This document shows positions 16,513 through 27,165 of a DNA stretch of 64,000 bases, in pieces. Numbering within the stretch: the first letter of the stretch is position 1; every line of letters starts with the position of its first letter. The translations under genes were made by a program, and so were the position numbers. The DNA comes from Cedecea colo (lineage in GTDB: Bacteria > Pseudomonadota > Gammaproteobacteria > Enterobacterales > Enterobacteriaceae). Under the pieces are notes generated by a model. The model saw nothing but the letters and a program-made list of their open reading frames with translations. It was not told where the DNA came from and did no database searches. Location of the stretch: positions 248,001 to 312,000 of the forward strand of contig NZ_SOYS01000001.1 of the NCBI RefSeq assembly GCF_011808225.1. Direction: 5' to 3'.

Positions 16513-19500
16513 TGAGCTTCTTCCTCACGCTTGCCGAATCGGCTACGGGTGTAGAGCGAAAGACGGTCAAACAGCAGGTAGATAACCGGCGTGGTAAACA
16601 GCGTTAACACCTGGCTGACCAGCAGCCCGCCGACCATGCCGATCCCCAGCGGACGACGCAGCTCGGCGCCTACGCCGGTAGAAAGCATCAGCGGCAAGGC
16701 GCCAAGCAGGGCGGCCAGCGTGGTCATCAGAATCGGACGGAAACGCAGCAGACACGCCTGATAAATAGCGTCATACGGCGCCATGCCCTGTTCGCGCTCC
16801 GCCGCCAGGGCGAAGTCGATCATCATGATGGCGTTTTTCTTCACGATACCGATGAGCAGAATGATGCCGATAATTGCAATCACATCCAGCTCCGCCCCGG
16901 CCAGCATCAGCGCAAGCAACGCCCCAACGCCTGCGGTGGGCAGCGTCGACAGGATCGTAATAGGATGGATAAAGCTTTCATACAGCACGCCCAGCACAAT
17001 GTACATCGCCACTACGGAGGCGACTATCAGCCAGATGGTGCTGCCCAGCGCCGCCTGGAAGGCCAGCGTGCTGCCCTGGAACTGGGTAGTGATATCCGAC
17101 GGGAACGAAAGCGCTTGTTCCGCATCGGTAATCGCCTGTACCGCTTCGCCTAACGAGTAGCTGTCCGGGACGTTAAAGGAAATCGTCGTCGACGGGAACT
17201 GATCGAGATGGTTTACCGAAAGCGGCGCGAAACGCTGTTCGACTTTGGCGATAGCGCTGAGCGGCACGGTGCCGCCTGAGGTCGCTGCCAGTCGAATATT
17301 ATCCAGCGCGCTCAGGCCCGGCGTGGTGTCGGTGTCGTGCTCAAGCACCACGCGGTACTGGTTCGCCTGGGTATAAATAGTGGAAATCAGGCGCTGGCCG
17401 AAGGCGTTATACAGCGCGTTGTCCACATCGGACATAGAAATGCCCAGGCGGCTGGCGCTGGCGCGATCGACATTCACATAAGCCACCAGCCCCCGATCCT
17501 GCCAGTCGCTGCTGACGTCCGCAAGCTGCGGCAGCGTTTGCAGTTTTTCCATCAGCTGCGGTACGCGGGTGCCCAGCGCGTCCAGCGAGGTGGCCTGTAG
17601 CGTGAACTGATACTGCGTGCGGCTGACCGTGGTATCAATGGTGAGATCCTGAATCGGCTGCAGATAAAGCTGTACGCCAGGGACTTTCGCCACGCTGGTT
17701 TGCAGGCGTTCAATCACCGCTTTGATACGGTCATCGCGCTCGGCAAGCGGTTTAAGATTGATTTGTAATCGGGCGCTGTTCAGCGACGGGTTTGTGCCGT
17801 CGACGCCGACAAACGACGTCAGGCTTTCCACCGCCGGATCTTTCATGATTACGTCGGCAACCTGCTGCTGACGCTGGGACATGCTGGCAAACGAGACGGA
17901 TTGCGGAGCCTGAAGCGTGCCCTGAATAATGCCGTTGTCCTGAATCGGGAAGAAGCCTTTGGGAATGAATATCCACAGCATTATGGTAAGGGCAAGCGTG
18001 CCAAGCGCCACGCCAAGCGTGAGCCACGGATGATGCAGCACTTTAGTCAGCATGCGCCCGTAAGCGGCAATGACGCGTGCGAAAAAGCGTTCGCTTGCGC
18101 GCGAGAAACGGTTCTGTTTGCGCAGCGATTCATGGCTTAACATGCGTGCGCACATCATGGGCGTGAGCGTAAGTGAGACAATAGCGGAGATTAAAATCGC
18201 CACGGCGAGCGTCACGGCAAACTCGCGGAACAGGCGGCCAACGATATCGCCCATAAACAGCAGCGGGATCAGCACGGCGATAAGCGAAAGGGTGAGGGAG
18301 ATAATCGTAAAGCCAATCTCACCTGCGCCCTTGAGCGCCGCGGCCAACGGCTTTTCGCCTTTTTCGATGTAGCGCGAGATGTTCTCGATAACCACAATCG
18401 CATCGTCCACCACAAAGCCGGTGGCGATGGTGAGCGCCATCAGCGTCAGGTTGTTAATCGAAAAATCAAGGAAAACCATCACCGCAAAGGTGCCGACCAG
18501 CGACAGCGGCACCGCCACGGCCGGAATAATCGTCGCGGGCACGTTGCGCAGGAATACATAGATGATCATGACGACCAGCGCGATGGCGAGCATCAGCTCA
18601 TGCTGCGTATCCGTTACGGAAGCGCTGATATTCGTCGTGCGGTCGCTCAGCAGCTTTACTTCAACCGATTTCGGCAGGCTTTGGGTGAGCGTCGGCAGCA
18701 TCCGGCGAATGCTGTCGGCGGTGTCGATGATATTCGCGCCAGGCTGGCGCTGGACGTTCATCACAATCGCCGGTTGTTTATTGGCCCAGGCGCCAAGCCA
18801 GGTATTTTCGGCACCCTGTTCCACGGTTGCCACATCGCCAAGGCGAATCGGCGCGCCGTTCTGATAAGCAATAATCAGGTTGCGATACTCTTGCGCAGAC
18901 TGCATCTGGTCGTTGGCGGAAAGCGTTACGGCCCGCTCCGGGCCATCGAGACTCCCTTTTGCGGAGTTAACGTTTGCGCTGGTAATCGCGGTACGTACGG
19001 TTTCGCTGGTTAAACCCAGTGAAGCCAGGGCAGAGGCGTTCAGCTTCACGCGTACCGCAGGACGCTGCCCGCCGGAAAGCGTAACCAGCCCAACGCCGGA
19101 AACCTGAGAAATTTTCTGCGCCACACGTGTTTCCACCATGTCTTCAACCTGGGTCATTGGCATGGCGGTGGAGGTGACGGCGAGCGTCATAATGGGCGGA
19201 TCCGCCGGATTCACTTTGCTGTAAACCGGCGGGTTTGGCAGGTCGGAAGGCAGAAGGTTAGTGGCGGCATTGATCGCGGCCTGTACTTCCTGCTCGGCCA
19301 CGTCCAGCGGTAAAGTGAGCTGGAACTGGAGCGTGACAACAGAGGCGCCGCCCGCGCTTTGCGAAGACATCTGCTTTAAGCCGGACATCTGCCCAAACTG
19401 ACGTTCCAGCGGCGCGGTAACCGCGGAGGTAACGACGTCCGGACTGGCGCCCGGATAGAGAGTAATAACCTGAATGGTTGGGTAGTCCACCTCCGGCAGC

Positions 19501-19634
19501 GCGGAAACCGGCAGGAAGCGATAACCGATAATCCCCGCCAGCAGGATAGCCAGCATAAGCAGCGTGGTGGCAACCGGACGCAGAATAAACAGGCGGGATG
19601 GCCCGCCCGTTGCGCTGGGAGGTAAGACCTGCAT
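16509..19634 (-). CDS. mdtB: RND efflux pump subunit MdtB
   Basis: The 1041-residue RND transporter is the partner of MdtC. It begins [22 protein letters not shown], has the [22 protein letters not shown] helix-4 region with its Asp pair near 410, and shows the duplicated pattern of transmembrane halves. Its start codon shares one base with the mdtA stop. In E. coli, MdtB appears to do the proton translocation while MdtC provides the drug path; no motif here contradicts that. Confidence 0.97.
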   Translation of the reverse strand: MQVLPPSATGGPSRLFILRPVATTLLMLAILLAGIIGYRFLPVSALPEVDYPTIQVITLYPGASPDVVTSAVTAPLERQFGQMSGLKQMSSQSAGGASVVTLQFQLTLPLDVAEQEVQAAINAATNLLPSDLPNPPVYSKVNPADPPIMTLAVTSTAMPMTQVEDMVETRVAQKISQVSGVGLVTLSGGQRPAVRVKLNASALASLGLTSETVRTAITSANVNSAKGSLDGPERAVTLSANDQMQSAQEYRNLIIAYQNGAPIRLGDVATVEQGAENTWLGAWANKQPAIVMNVQRQPGANIIDTADSIRRMLPTLTQSLPKSVEVKLLSDRTTNISASVTDTQHELMLAIALVVMIIYVFLRNVPATIIPAVAVPLSLVGTFAVMVFLDFSINNLTLMALTIATGFVVDDAIVVIENISRYIEKGEKPLAAALKGAGEIGFTIISLTLSLIAVLIPLLFMGDIVGRLFREFAVTLAVAILISAIVSLTLTPMMCARMLSHESLRKQNRFSRASERFFARVIAAYGRMLTKVLHHPWLTLGVALGTLALTIMLWIFIPKGFFPIQDNGIIQGTLQAPQSVSFASMSQRQQQVADVIMKDPAVESLTSFVGVDGTNPSLNSARLQINLKPLAERDDRIKAVIERLQTSVAKVPGVQLYLQPIQDLTIDTTVSRTQYQFTLQATSLDALGTRVPQLMEKLQTLPQLADVSSDWQDRGLVAYVNVDRASASRLGISMSDVDNALYNAFGQRLISTIYTQANQYRVVLEHDTDTTPGLSALDNIRLAATSGGTVPLSAIAKVEQRFAPLSVNHLDQFPSTTISFNVPDSYSLGEAVQAITDAEQALSFPSDITTQFQGSTLAFQAALGSTIWLIVASVVAMYIVLGVLYESFIHPITILSTLPTAGVGALLALMLAGAELDVIAIIGIILLIGIVKKNAIMMIDFALAAEREQGMAPYDAIYQACLLRFRPILMTTLAALLGALPLMLSTGVGAELRRPLGIGMVGGLLVSQVLTLFTTPVIYLLFDRLSLYTRSRFGKREEEAQ

Positions 19635-20884
19635 CAGGATTTTGCTCCGTTACGTTTGCGCGCAGACTGCTCGTCCGCTTTGCTATCCGTTGCGCTGGCC
19701 GTGGCCGAATGCGCTTCCACCACTTCCACTTTTGCCCCTTCGGTGAGGCGGTCTATACCGTCAGTGACGACGCGATCGCCAGCAGAAAGCCCGGCGGAAA
19801 TCACCACTTTCTGGCTGTCCTGAATACCCGTAGTGACCAGATGCTTGCTGACTTTATTGTCGGCGTTCAAAACCCAGACGAAGTTGCCTTCGTTGCCCAT
19901 TTGCAGCGCGCTCGTTGGAATAACGACCGCGTTTTGCTGGGTATCAATCAGCATGCGGGCATTGACGAACTGATTTGGGAATAGCGTGTCATCTTCGTTA
20001 TTAAAACGCGCTTTGAGTTTGATGGTGCCGGTGGTGGCGTCAATCTGGTTATCTAAGCTCAGCAGGCTGCCGGTACTGAGCTTTTGCTTGTTAGTCCGAT
20101 CCCATGCTTCAACGCTCAAAGCGCTACCCGCTTTTTGCGCTTTTACGACGGTGGCGATGTCGCTTTCCGGCAGCGTGAAGACCAGGTCAATAGGATGCGT
20201 TTGGGTCAGTACCACAATGCCCGTGGTATCCCCGCTGGCAATCTGGTTGCCGACATCGACCTGCTTCAGGCCGACACGACCGTCAACCGGCGCGGTAATG
20301 CGGCTCCAGTCGAGCTGTAGCTGGGCGCTGGCAACGGAGGCTTCATCCGCTTTTAACGTACCTGCGGATTCGCTCACCAGCGCCTGCTGCGCGTCCAGTT
20401 CCTGACGGGAAACTAGGTTGGTTTTCACCAGTTGCTGATAGCGGGCCAGATCGCGCTGGGCATTGGCAAGCGTTGCCCGATCTTTCGCCAGCTGCCCCTG
20501 TGCCTGCGCCAGCGCGACTTTGAACTGGCTTGGATCGATCTCAGCCAGCAAATCGCCTGCCTTAACCTGCTGTCCTTCCTGGAAATGAATCGCCAGCAGT
20601 TGTCCAGCTACGCGGCTTCGCACGGTAACGGTATTCGCCGCAGTAATGGTGCCAAGGCCGGTCAGATAACGTGGTACGGATTCGCTGGTCGCCGTGGCTG
20701 CCTGAACGGGAGCAAGCGCGCCGCCACGCATGCCGTGACGCCCGCCGCCGGCTCCCTGCTGCTGGGTAGATTTTTGCGCGTCAGAATCGCTTGTGGCGCC
20801 GCTGCGCCAGAAATAAACGGCCGCGACGGCAATAATAACGATCCCCGCAATGAACAACCAACGGATGTTGTACGTACCTTTCAT
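19634..20884 (-). CDS. mdtA: Efflux periplasmic adaptor MdtA
   Basis: The 416-residue RND-type membrane fusion protein has an N-terminal membrane anchor at about 8-27 ([18 protein letters not shown]), a Gly/Gln-rich linker, lipoyl halves around an alpha-helical hairpin ([21 protein letters not shown] to ASAQLQLDW), and the beta-barrel [21 protein letters not shown]. It bridges MdtBC to TolC. It is first in the mdtABCD-baeSR operon and is preceded on the minus strand by a GGAAGAGAA ribosome-binding region. Confidence 0.96.
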   Translation of the reverse strand: MKGTYNIRWLFIAGIVIIAVAAVYFWRSGATSDSDAQKSTQQQGAGGGRHGMRGGALAPVQAATATSESVPRYLTGLGTITAANTVTVRSRVAGQLLAIHFQEGQQVKAGDLLAEIDPSQFKVALAQAQGQLAKDRATLANAQRDLARYQQLVKTNLVSRQELDAQQALVSESAGTLKADEASVASAQLQLDWSRITAPVDGRVGLKQVDVGNQIASGDTTGIVVLTQTHPIDLVFTLPESDIATVVKAQKAGSALSVEAWDRTNKQKLSTGSLLSLDNQIDATTGTIKLKARFNNEDDTLFPNQFVNARMLIDTQQNAVVIPTSALQMGNEGNFVWVLNADNKVSKHLVTTGIQDSQKVVISAGLSAGDRVVTDGIDRLTEGAKVEVVEAHSATASATDSKADEQSARKRNGAKS

Positions 20885-21092
20885 AGATATACGTCTTCTC
20901 TTCCTGAAACGATTAGCCTTAATGATACTAGTGTAGAGATCGCCGGGCGCTGAAAAATGAAGGAAATATGAAGTACTGTATGGATAAATCCGATAGCGGA
21001 CGTTAGGCGGGACCGTCTCGCATCGCGACTTAAGGCTATGTGCGGGCGTAAAAATCTTTCAGGCAGATATGGCAAAGCGCCGGGAGGAAGAC
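20885..21092 (-). promoter_or_regulatory. mdtA promoter region with weak BaeR-box candidate
   Basis: This gap must hold the stress-inducible mdtABCD-baeSR promoter. On the minus strand at 20968-20949 lies TATTTCCTTCATTTTTCAGC, which resembles the published BaeR consensus (TTTTTCTCCATDATTGGC) only with gaps. No other better match was seen. A possible -10 (TATCAT) lies nearer the gene. The pairing of site and regulator is inferred from gene order, not from a strong motif. Confidence 0.35.
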
Positions 21093-21114
21093 AGCCGTGG
21101 GTCCCTTCACGGCT
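21093..21114 (-). terminator. Stem-loop after yegD, possible terminator
   Basis: Seven bases after the yegD stop the sequence AGCCGTG / CACGGCT forms a perfect 7-bp stem with an 8-base loop. On the yegD strand it is followed by GTCTTCC, not a proper T-run, so it is a weak terminator or an mRNA 3'-end structure separating yegD from the mdtA promoter. Confidence 0.45.
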
Positions 21115-21120
21115 TATTAC

Positions 21121-22479
21121 TTAGCCGCGAAACACCACTTCAGCCCAGCGGGCAAGGCCTGCGGTCACCGAGCCGAAATCATCGCCCCCGGCAAACGCTA
21201 TGCCCGGCAGCTGCTGCGCCAGCGCATGTTTGATCAGCGGAGATCGGGCGCTGCCGCCGGTGAGATAAATCACCTCCGGCTTCACGTCGCTGGTTTCCAG
21301 CGCCAGCGTAACCTGCTCCAGAATGCGCTGTAGCGGCTGGCTGATAGCGCTTGCAAGCTCTGCCTGCGTGATGTCGCAGCCCAGCTCTTTGGCGATAAAC
21401 GGCAGCATTGTGGCAACCTGTTTGCTGTCGGAGAGGGCTATTTTGCTCTCTTCCGCCGCCCGCACCAGGCGATAGCTCAGGCGCTGACGCCATACCTTTT
21501 GCAGATACGCTACCTTGTCTGCTTCGCGCGCGTCGCGTACCAGTTCAGCCAGCATTCTGCCGTTGGCGGTGCTGTAAAATTCGTTCTGCGCCGGAACATC
21601 GTTAATGGCAACGGCGTTCCACCATGGCAAAACGGGAAGGGCAATGCCTTTTTCCGTTTGTCCACCCATGCCAAGAAGCGGCGAAAGCTGCCTGAAGGCC
21701 AGCATAATATCGAGATCGTTTCCGCCAACGCGGCAGCCGCTGTGGCCGAGCAGACTCTGCTCCCGATCGCGGCGCGCGTGCCATTGCGGACCCATCAGCA
21801 GCACAGAACAGTCCGTAGTGCCGCCGCCGATATCAACGACCAGAACCTGTTTTTCTTCGCTTAGCGAGGCCTCAAAATCAAGCCCTGCGGCAACGGGTTC
21901 AAACTGGAATACCACGTCCTGGAAACCGGCGCGATGCGCCGCACGTTCAAGGATGCCCTGCGCCTGCCGGTTAGCCTCTTCGCCGCCCAGGCCCTGGAAG
22001 TTAACCGGACGACCAATCACGGCCTGGTTAATCGGCTCTGCGACCTGAGTTTGCGCCTGGTGACGAATATGCACCATCATGGCGCAGACTAAATCTTCGA
22101 ATAATGCGACCTGCTGTGGTTTCAGCCCGCTGGCGCCGAGGAAAGATTTCGGTGATTTTACGAAGTAAACCTCTTCAGGATCTTCCATATACTGACGCAG
22201 CGAACTCAGGCCAAACTGCACGCTGTCTGGCCGAACCTCGATATCTTCTTCGCGGTTAAATGAGACAGCGCGACGCAGCAGCGCCTGCGTTTCGTCGCCA
22301 TTCGCCGGCACCTGTTGGTGACGGTAAAGCCATTCGCTGACCGCTTCGCGCGTGGGCGCGCACAGCATAGAGGGAAGCAGAGAAGAACCATTTTCCATTT
22401 CCAGAAGCCGAGGCGCGCCATCGCGCATCACCGCAACTGAACAGTTTGCCGTACCATAATCAAAGCCGATAAATTGCAT
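21121..22479 (-). CDS. yegD: Hsp70-family chaperone-like protein YegD
   Basis: The 452-residue protein has the actin/Hsp70 ATPase fold: phosphate 1 motif GFDYGTANCSVAV at residues 4-16, phosphate 2 motif VLVVDIGGGTTDCSVLLMG near 215, and adenosine motif VIYLTGGSARSPLIK near 410. It has no DnaK substrate-binding domain, as in E. coli YegD. It should be cytoplasmic, and its client is unknown. It is divergent from alkA with about 130 bases between. Confidence 0.95.
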   Translation of the reverse strand: MQFIGFDYGTANCSVAVMRDGAPRLLEMENGSSLLPSMLCAPTREAVSEWLYRHQQVPANGDETQALLRRAVSFNREEDIEVRPDSVQFGLSSLRQYMEDPEEVYFVKSPKSFLGASGLKPQQVALFEDLVCAMMVHIRHQAQTQVAEPINQAVIGRPVNFQGLGGEEANRQAQGILERAAHRAGFQDVVFQFEPVAAGLDFEASLSEEKQVLVVDIGGGTTDCSVLLMGPQWHARRDREQSLLGHSGCRVGGNDLDIMLAFRQLSPLLGMGGQTEKGIALPVLPWWNAVAINDVPAQNEFYSTANGRMLAELVRDAREADKVAYLQKVWRQRLSYRLVRAAEESKIALSDSKQVATMLPFIAKELGCDITQAELASAISQPLQRILEQVTLALETSDVKPEVIYLTGGSARSPLIKHALAQQLPGIAFAGGDDFGSVTAGLARWAEVVFRG

Positions 22480-22541
22480 AATATCCCCATGCCGGTGAGA
22501 AGGGGGGCGACTTTAGCGGAATGCGTCGCCGTGGGCAACTG

Positions 22542-22579
22542 AATATCAAAGCAAGGCAATATCTGGCATTTACTATTAT
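22542..22579 (+). promoter_or_regulatory. alkA promoter with possible Ada-binding element
   Basis: AAT (22542-22544), six bases, then GCAA (22551-22554) matches the AAT-N6-GCAA element described for Ada-regulated promoters. It lies at the -35 position of a TATTAT -10 at 22574-22579, 33 bases before the alkA ATG. This would fit activation by methylated Ada in the adaptive response. The element is short and E. coli alkA uses a differently placed site, so the assignment is tentative. Confidence 0.45.
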
Positions 22580-22611
22580 GCTAACCCCATAAAATGACAC
22601 GGGAACAGGCT

Positions 22612-23463
22612 ATGTTTGAACTTGGTTACCACCCGCCTTATGACTGGGACTGGATGTTCGGTTTTCTGGCCGCGCGTGCGGTTTCCGGCATCGAAACCGT
22701 TACGCCGACGCGCTATTGCCGCAGCTTTGCCCTGGGCCTGCATCAGGGACTCATCACGCTCGAACCTGATGAAAAGCGCCACGTGCTGAAGGTAACGCTA
22801 TCCGCCGGATTGCTGCCGGTGGCGCAAGAAGCGCTGGTGAGGATACGGCAACTGCTCGATCTGGATCGCAAGCCTCAGCCGCTGCTGGAGAGCCTTGGTG
22901 AACTGGCTCAGGCGCGCCCGGGGCTGCGTTTGCCGGGCTGTATGGACGCTTTTGAACAGGCGGTTCGGGCTATTCTGGGACAGCTGGTGAGCGTGGCGAT
23001 GGCGGCGAAACTTGCGGGAAAAGTCGCGCAGAGCTTTGGGGAACCGCTTGATGGCTTTCCGCAATGGCGGCTTTTTCCCAAACCCTGCGTGCTTGCGGCG
23101 CTGGCGCCGGAGCAGCTAAAGCCGTTAGGGATGCCGTTAAAGCGGGCAGAGTCGATTATTAATCTGGCGCGGCTGGTCGAAGCCGGAAAGTTTCCGCTGA
23201 CGGCGCCGGCGGATATTGAGCTGGGCGTGAAGCAGCTGATTACCCTGCCAGGAATTGGGCGCTGGACGGCGAACTATTTTGCCTTACGCGGCTGGCAGGC
23301 AAGCGATGTATTTTTACCCGATGATTATCTGATTAAACAGCGATTTCCTGGCATGACCCCCGCCCGGATCCGCCGCTACGCGGAGCGCTGGCAGCCCTGG
23401 CGTTCTTATGCGCTGTTGCACATCTGGTACAGCGACGGCTGGCTGCCGCTCAATCCAGGCTGA
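22612..23463 (+). CDS. alkA: DNA-3-methyladenine glycosylase II AlkA
   Basis: From the ATG at 22612 the protein has 283 residues, like E. coli AlkA (282), beginning MFELGYHPPYDWDWM; the upstream ATG at 22594 has no ribosome-binding site and is not conserved. The helix-hairpin-helix block LPGIGRWTANYFALRGW is followed by FLPDDYLIKQRFPGMTPARIRRYAERWQPWRSYALLHIW, where the second Asp of PDDY aligns with catalytic Asp238. It removes 3-methyladenine and other alkylated bases. The gene ends 1 base from yegE, convergent, with no terminator between. Confidence 0.96.
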   Translation: MFELGYHPPYDWDWMFGFLAARAVSGIETVTPTRYCRSFALGLHQGLITLEPDEKRHVLKVTLSAGLLPVAQEALVRIRQLLDLDRKPQPLLESLGELAQARPGLRLPGCMDAFEQAVRAILGQLVSVAMAAKLAGKVAQSFGEPLDGFPQWRLFPKPCVLAALAPEQLKPLGMPLKRAESIINLARLVEAGKFPLTAPADIELGVKQLITLPGIGRWTANYFALRGWQASDVFLPDDYLIKQRFPGMTPARIRRYAERWQPWRSYALLHIWYSDGWLPLNPG

Positions 23464-23464
23464 A

Positions 23465-26400
23465 TCAGTTAATCGCAAAATAACCGCTATGCAGCAGCAT
23501 GGTCAGCGGCTGCGGTGCGCTGATGGTTTCCCCATAAATCAAATCGATACCAATACCGGAAAGGGTATCCATCACCATTGGCGAATCCGCCGGACCTGCT
23601 ATGGCTTGTAGCGCCAGGCGCTGCGCATGGCCGTGAAGAATGGTCACCATCATTTCGTCCATCAGGTTGCAATGTACGTTCTTGATAAGCTCGCTATCGA
23701 TAATGAGATAACTGAAGACCTGACGGCTGAGGTTGTCAAAAATATGCAGATCCCGGCCCGTGGCGGCCAGAATCAAATGGCAGCCCCGGTCACGAAGGCG
23801 CTGCAGATTTTTGTGTACGTGTTCGTGTTCGCTCAGCAATGAATCGCTGTTGATTTGCAGATGCAACAGCCGACCGGGGAGCGGGCTGCTATCCAGCATG
23901 GCAATCAGTTCATCGATAAAAACATCGCTTGCAAGCCCGGCAGGAGAGAGCGGAAGCGCAATGCCAAAACCTTTCTGCGCAAACTGCGCCGCAAATTGAC
24001 GGAAGAATTCGTTGAACATCCGCCGGTCAAGCGCATGCTGTAACTCGTTCTCAACAAGCCCGCTGCGGAAGCTCTGTTCTTCTATAGCTTCGCCTTCGCT
24101 ATTCCAGAGCCTGAGCGACAGCAGCCAGAAGCTGGTGGATTCAGGCACACGCGGCGGCACTACGGCCTGGGCAAGCATCAGAATCGGGTTTTCATTGATG
24201 ATGCGCCACTGTTCATCTATAGCCAGCACGCTGCGGTTTTTCTGCAGATTATGCTGCTGCACTTCAAAAACGGTAACGCGTCCGCGGCCGCTGTTCTTCG
24301 AGGCATAGCAGGCGATATCCGCCTGGGATAAAACTTCCGAGGCGACTTTGTTGTCGGCATCAATCTGGGTGATCCCGGCGCTGGCGCCGATGCGGTGCAG
24401 ATGGCCGTCCCAGACGAAGTGATAGTCGTTGATGGTATTGATAATACGCTCAGAAATATAGCGAGCGTTATCCGTTGAGCAATCCGGCAGCAGCAGGCCG
24501 AACTCATCGCCGCCAAGCCTTGCGAGGAAGTCGCCGGTGCGCAGCATGCTCAGCATCAGGGAGGAGAGTTCACGCAGCAGCGCATCCCCGGCGGCGTGAC
24601 CGGCGGTATCGTTAACCGCTTTGAACCTGTCGAGATCGATAAATACCAGCGCATGGCGCTGACGGTTTTCGCCTGCGCTTTGCAACAGGCGCTTGAGATG
24701 ATTTTCAAAACTTACGCGGTTGGCAAGGTGCGTCAGGCTGTCGTGCGAGGCGCTGTAGCTAAGCTGTTTGAGCATCTTGCGCGACTCGGTAACATCCTGA
24801 ATAACGAGCACCGAACCGATACTTTGTCCGTCTAACGTCGTCAGCGGCGTCACGTTGTAATGAATGTCATAGCTGCCGCCGTTACGGCAGTGGAGCACCA
24901 CATCCTGTTCAATAGCCATCCGCGAAAAATCGCCGCTGTGGATGTTTTCCAGCGCAGGACCGGCATCGCCAAAGGTAATGCGTAATATCGTAAGGATATG
25001 CTGGCCAATCGCTTCATCCTGCGGCCAGCCGCTGAGTTTCTCCGCTATCGGGTTCATAAAGGTGACGTTCATGTCGATATCGGTACAAATCACCGCCTCG
25101 CCGATAGAGTCCAGCGTGATATGCAGGCGCTCTTTTTCCTGATACAGGGCTTCGTTAAGCTGCTTGACCTCGGTCATATCAATATTGATACCGAGCAGAC
25201 GCTCCACATCGCCGTTTTTATTCAGCACCCGGTTGGCCAGAGAACGGATATGACGAATGCCGTCTGCAACTTTTATGCGGTATTCCAGCTTGAACGGCAT
25301 GCGCGCCCGCAACGATTCACGCACAATTTTTTCAGTTTGCGGCAGATCTTCAGCGATGATGCACTCCGCCCAGAGTTTGTAGCTGGGTTTCACGTGCGGC
25401 TGCACCTCGTAGAGATCAAACATGCGTTTGTCCCAGCTAATCACATCGCTTGCCAGATCCCATTCCCAGATGCCGATACCGCCAGCTTCGTTCGCCAACG
25501 TGATGCGTTCCATCAGGCGCTTATTAACCCATTCGGTGTGTTTGAGATCGTTGATATCTTCTATCTGGGCTATCAAATAAAGAGGAGAACCGTCGATATC
25601 GCGAACCACCGAAACCGCCAGCAGGGCCCACACCAGATCTCCTTCGCTGGTGTAATAGCGCTTCTCCATTGAATAGCTGTTGATATCGCCTGCGAGCAGC
25701 ATCTCAAGCTGGTGAAGATCGGCGTGCAGGTCTTCCGGATAGGTTATCTGCTGGAAGGTCAGCGCGTGTAGCTGATCTGCCGTGTAGCCCAGGAAGTTGC
25801 TCAGGGATTTATTAACCTGAATCCACTGGCCTTCGATGGACACCAGCGCCATGCCGATGGCGGAATACTCCATCGCATTACGAAAACGTGCCTCGCTCCC
25901 GATGATATGTTTGCGCTCTTCGCGAAAGGAATACATCACCATTGTCATAACGTTGAGCGGGAGCAAAATCATCAGGAAGGGGAGCCACTGAGAATTATCC
26001 ACCATCATCAGCTGTGGCATCGCCATCGAAATGCCGTTGGTGGTCATCATTAAAGAGACGCCCATCAGCGTGGCGAGAAAAATGATAAAGGCTTCCAGAC
26101 GCGGCAGCCGAATAGCGCTCCACATCAGGAGAACGATAATAAAGGTGAAGGGCCAGGGGATAAAGCGTAGTACGAGGTAACTCAGCGCCAGGGTGATAAT
26201 AAAGGTAATCACCGCCTCGAGTAGCAGTTTCTGGTTATAAGGTCGCCAGAAATAACGAGGCTTAATGAGCAGACCTGCCGGAAGCAACGCCAAAGCCCCG
26301 ATGGCCTCGGAAAGCACCCAGACGAAGAACATTTTTGCCGCGCCGTCGCCTTCAGGACCAGCCAGCCAGACGACCAGCAAGCCGCTCACAATGGGCGGCA

Positions 26401-26797
26401 CTACCGCGCTATAAAAAGCAAGGCGCATCCAGTCGTTGAGGTTCTGCAAAGGCTGTTGCGCGGGCAAAAAGCGGCGCATGAGCGTTGCCGTCATCAAAGC
26501 CTGAATAACATTGATGACGGTGAAAAATAGATTTATTTCTTTTAAAGGAGACAAAAATGCCGTGGCAGCCACGCTGCCCGCTGAGCAAAAAACGGCTAGC
26601 AGGGGCCACAGACGCGGCGGGTTACGAAAAAAAGCGACTGCCATCACCGAGGTTGGAAACCATAACGGTGCCAGCAGGTTACCTGCGGAGGTTAGCTTGA
26701 GTGAGTAAAAAGTAAAAATAAAGCTCAATAACCCCAGACCCGGCAGGAGCAACCTGGGTGAAGTAGTGCCCTGCTTATGTATATTATTTTTGGTCAT
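23465..26797 (-). CDS. yegE: Diguanylate cyclase DgcE (YegE)
   Basis: The 1110-residue membrane protein has an N-terminal MASE1 domain (about 10-300, eight or more hydrophobic helices), three PAS/PAC modules (about 305-680), and an intact GGDEF cyclase (ARLGGDEFGLLLPD near 760) with an RxxD inhibitory site (RTGD) five residues ahead. The C-terminal ~250 residues form an EAL-like domain that lacks the EAL signature and key metal ligands, so it should not hydrolyse c-di-GMP. Length and layout match E. coli YegE/DgcE, which starts the c-di-GMP cascade controlling curli through PdeR and DgcM. Confidence 0.96.
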   Translation of the reverse strand: MTKNNIHKQGTTSPRLLLPGLGLLSFIFTFYSLKLTSAGNLLAPLWFPTSVMAVAFFRNPPRLWPLLAVFCSAGSVAATAFLSPLKEINLFFTVINVIQALMTATLMRRFLPAQQPLQNLNDWMRLAFYSAVVPPIVSGLLVVWLAGPEGDGAAKMFFVWVLSEAIGALALLPAGLLIKPRYFWRPYNQKLLLEAVITFIITLALSYLVLRFIPWPFTFIIVLLMWSAIRLPRLEAFIIFLATLMGVSLMMTTNGISMAMPQLMMVDNSQWLPFLMILLPLNVMTMVMYSFREERKHIIGSEARFRNAMEYSAIGMALVSIEGQWIQVNKSLSNFLGYTADQLHALTFQQITYPEDLHADLHQLEMLLAGDINSYSMEKRYYTSEGDLVWALLAVSVVRDIDGSPLYLIAQIEDINDLKHTEWVNKRLMERITLANEAGGIGIWEWDLASDVISWDKRMFDLYEVQPHVKPSYKLWAECIIAEDLPQTEKIVRESLRARMPFKLEYRIKVADGIRHIRSLANRVLNKNGDVERLLGINIDMTEVKQLNEALYQEKERLHITLDSIGEAVICTDIDMNVTFMNPIAEKLSGWPQDEAIGQHILTILRITFGDAGPALENIHSGDFSRMAIEQDVVLHCRNGGSYDIHYNVTPLTTLDGQSIGSVLVIQDVTESRKMLKQLSYSASHDSLTHLANRVSFENHLKRLLQSAGENRQRHALVFIDLDRFKAVNDTAGHAAGDALLRELSSLMLSMLRTGDFLARLGGDEFGLLLPDCSTDNARYISERIINTINDYHFVWDGHLHRIGASAGITQIDADNKVASEVLSQADIACYASKNSGRGRVTVFEVQQHNLQKNRSVLAIDEQWRIINENPILMLAQAVVPPRVPESTSFWLLSLRLWNSEGEAIEEQSFRSGLVENELQHALDRRMFNEFFRQFAAQFAQKGFGIALPLSPAGLASDVFIDELIAMLDSSPLPGRLLHLQINSDSLLSEHEHVHKNLQRLRDRGCHLILAATGRDLHIFDNLSRQVFSYLIIDSELIKNVHCNLMDEMMVTILHGHAQRLALQAIAGPADSPMVMDTLSGIGIDLIYGETISAPQPLTMLLHSGYFAIN

Positions 26798-27165
26798 TCC
26801 CGCGAAATCCGTTAAGGCAATGCCGCCAGGTGCATGCCCGGATGCAAAAATAGAATAGGTCGGTTTATGCTAGTACAAACAATTTACAATTCCTATGGCG
26901 TCCGCTCATAATTTAACATCAACATGTTATAAAAAATGCGGTGGTTCTGAGCTTATTTTCATTTATGCCGTCGGCATGCTATTTCCCGGTGAAAACCCTG
27001 CTGCAAACCAGCGTTATCAGGCCCTGCTGGCGCGTTGCTTGCGCAAAATCTTCCGTGGATAACCATTATTCTGGTATCACCCGGCGGTTAACCCTATAAT
27101 TGCCGCGTTTGACGCTTCCCGCGTCGCCCTTCCTTAACATTAAGTCTACAAGGCTCGTTAACAAC
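26798..27165 (+). promoter_or_regulatory. yegE-udk divergent intergenic region
   Basis: No gene is seen in these 368 bases. The strand toward udk has a perfect TATAAT at 27095-27100, 65 bases before the udk ATG, with a poor -35 (TGGTAT, 17-base spacer). The left half is AT-rich and should hold the sigma-S-type yegE promoter, but no clear hexamers are assigned. An upstream ATG in frame with udk at about 27100 is not used because the conserved start is MTDKSHQ. Confidence 0.5.
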
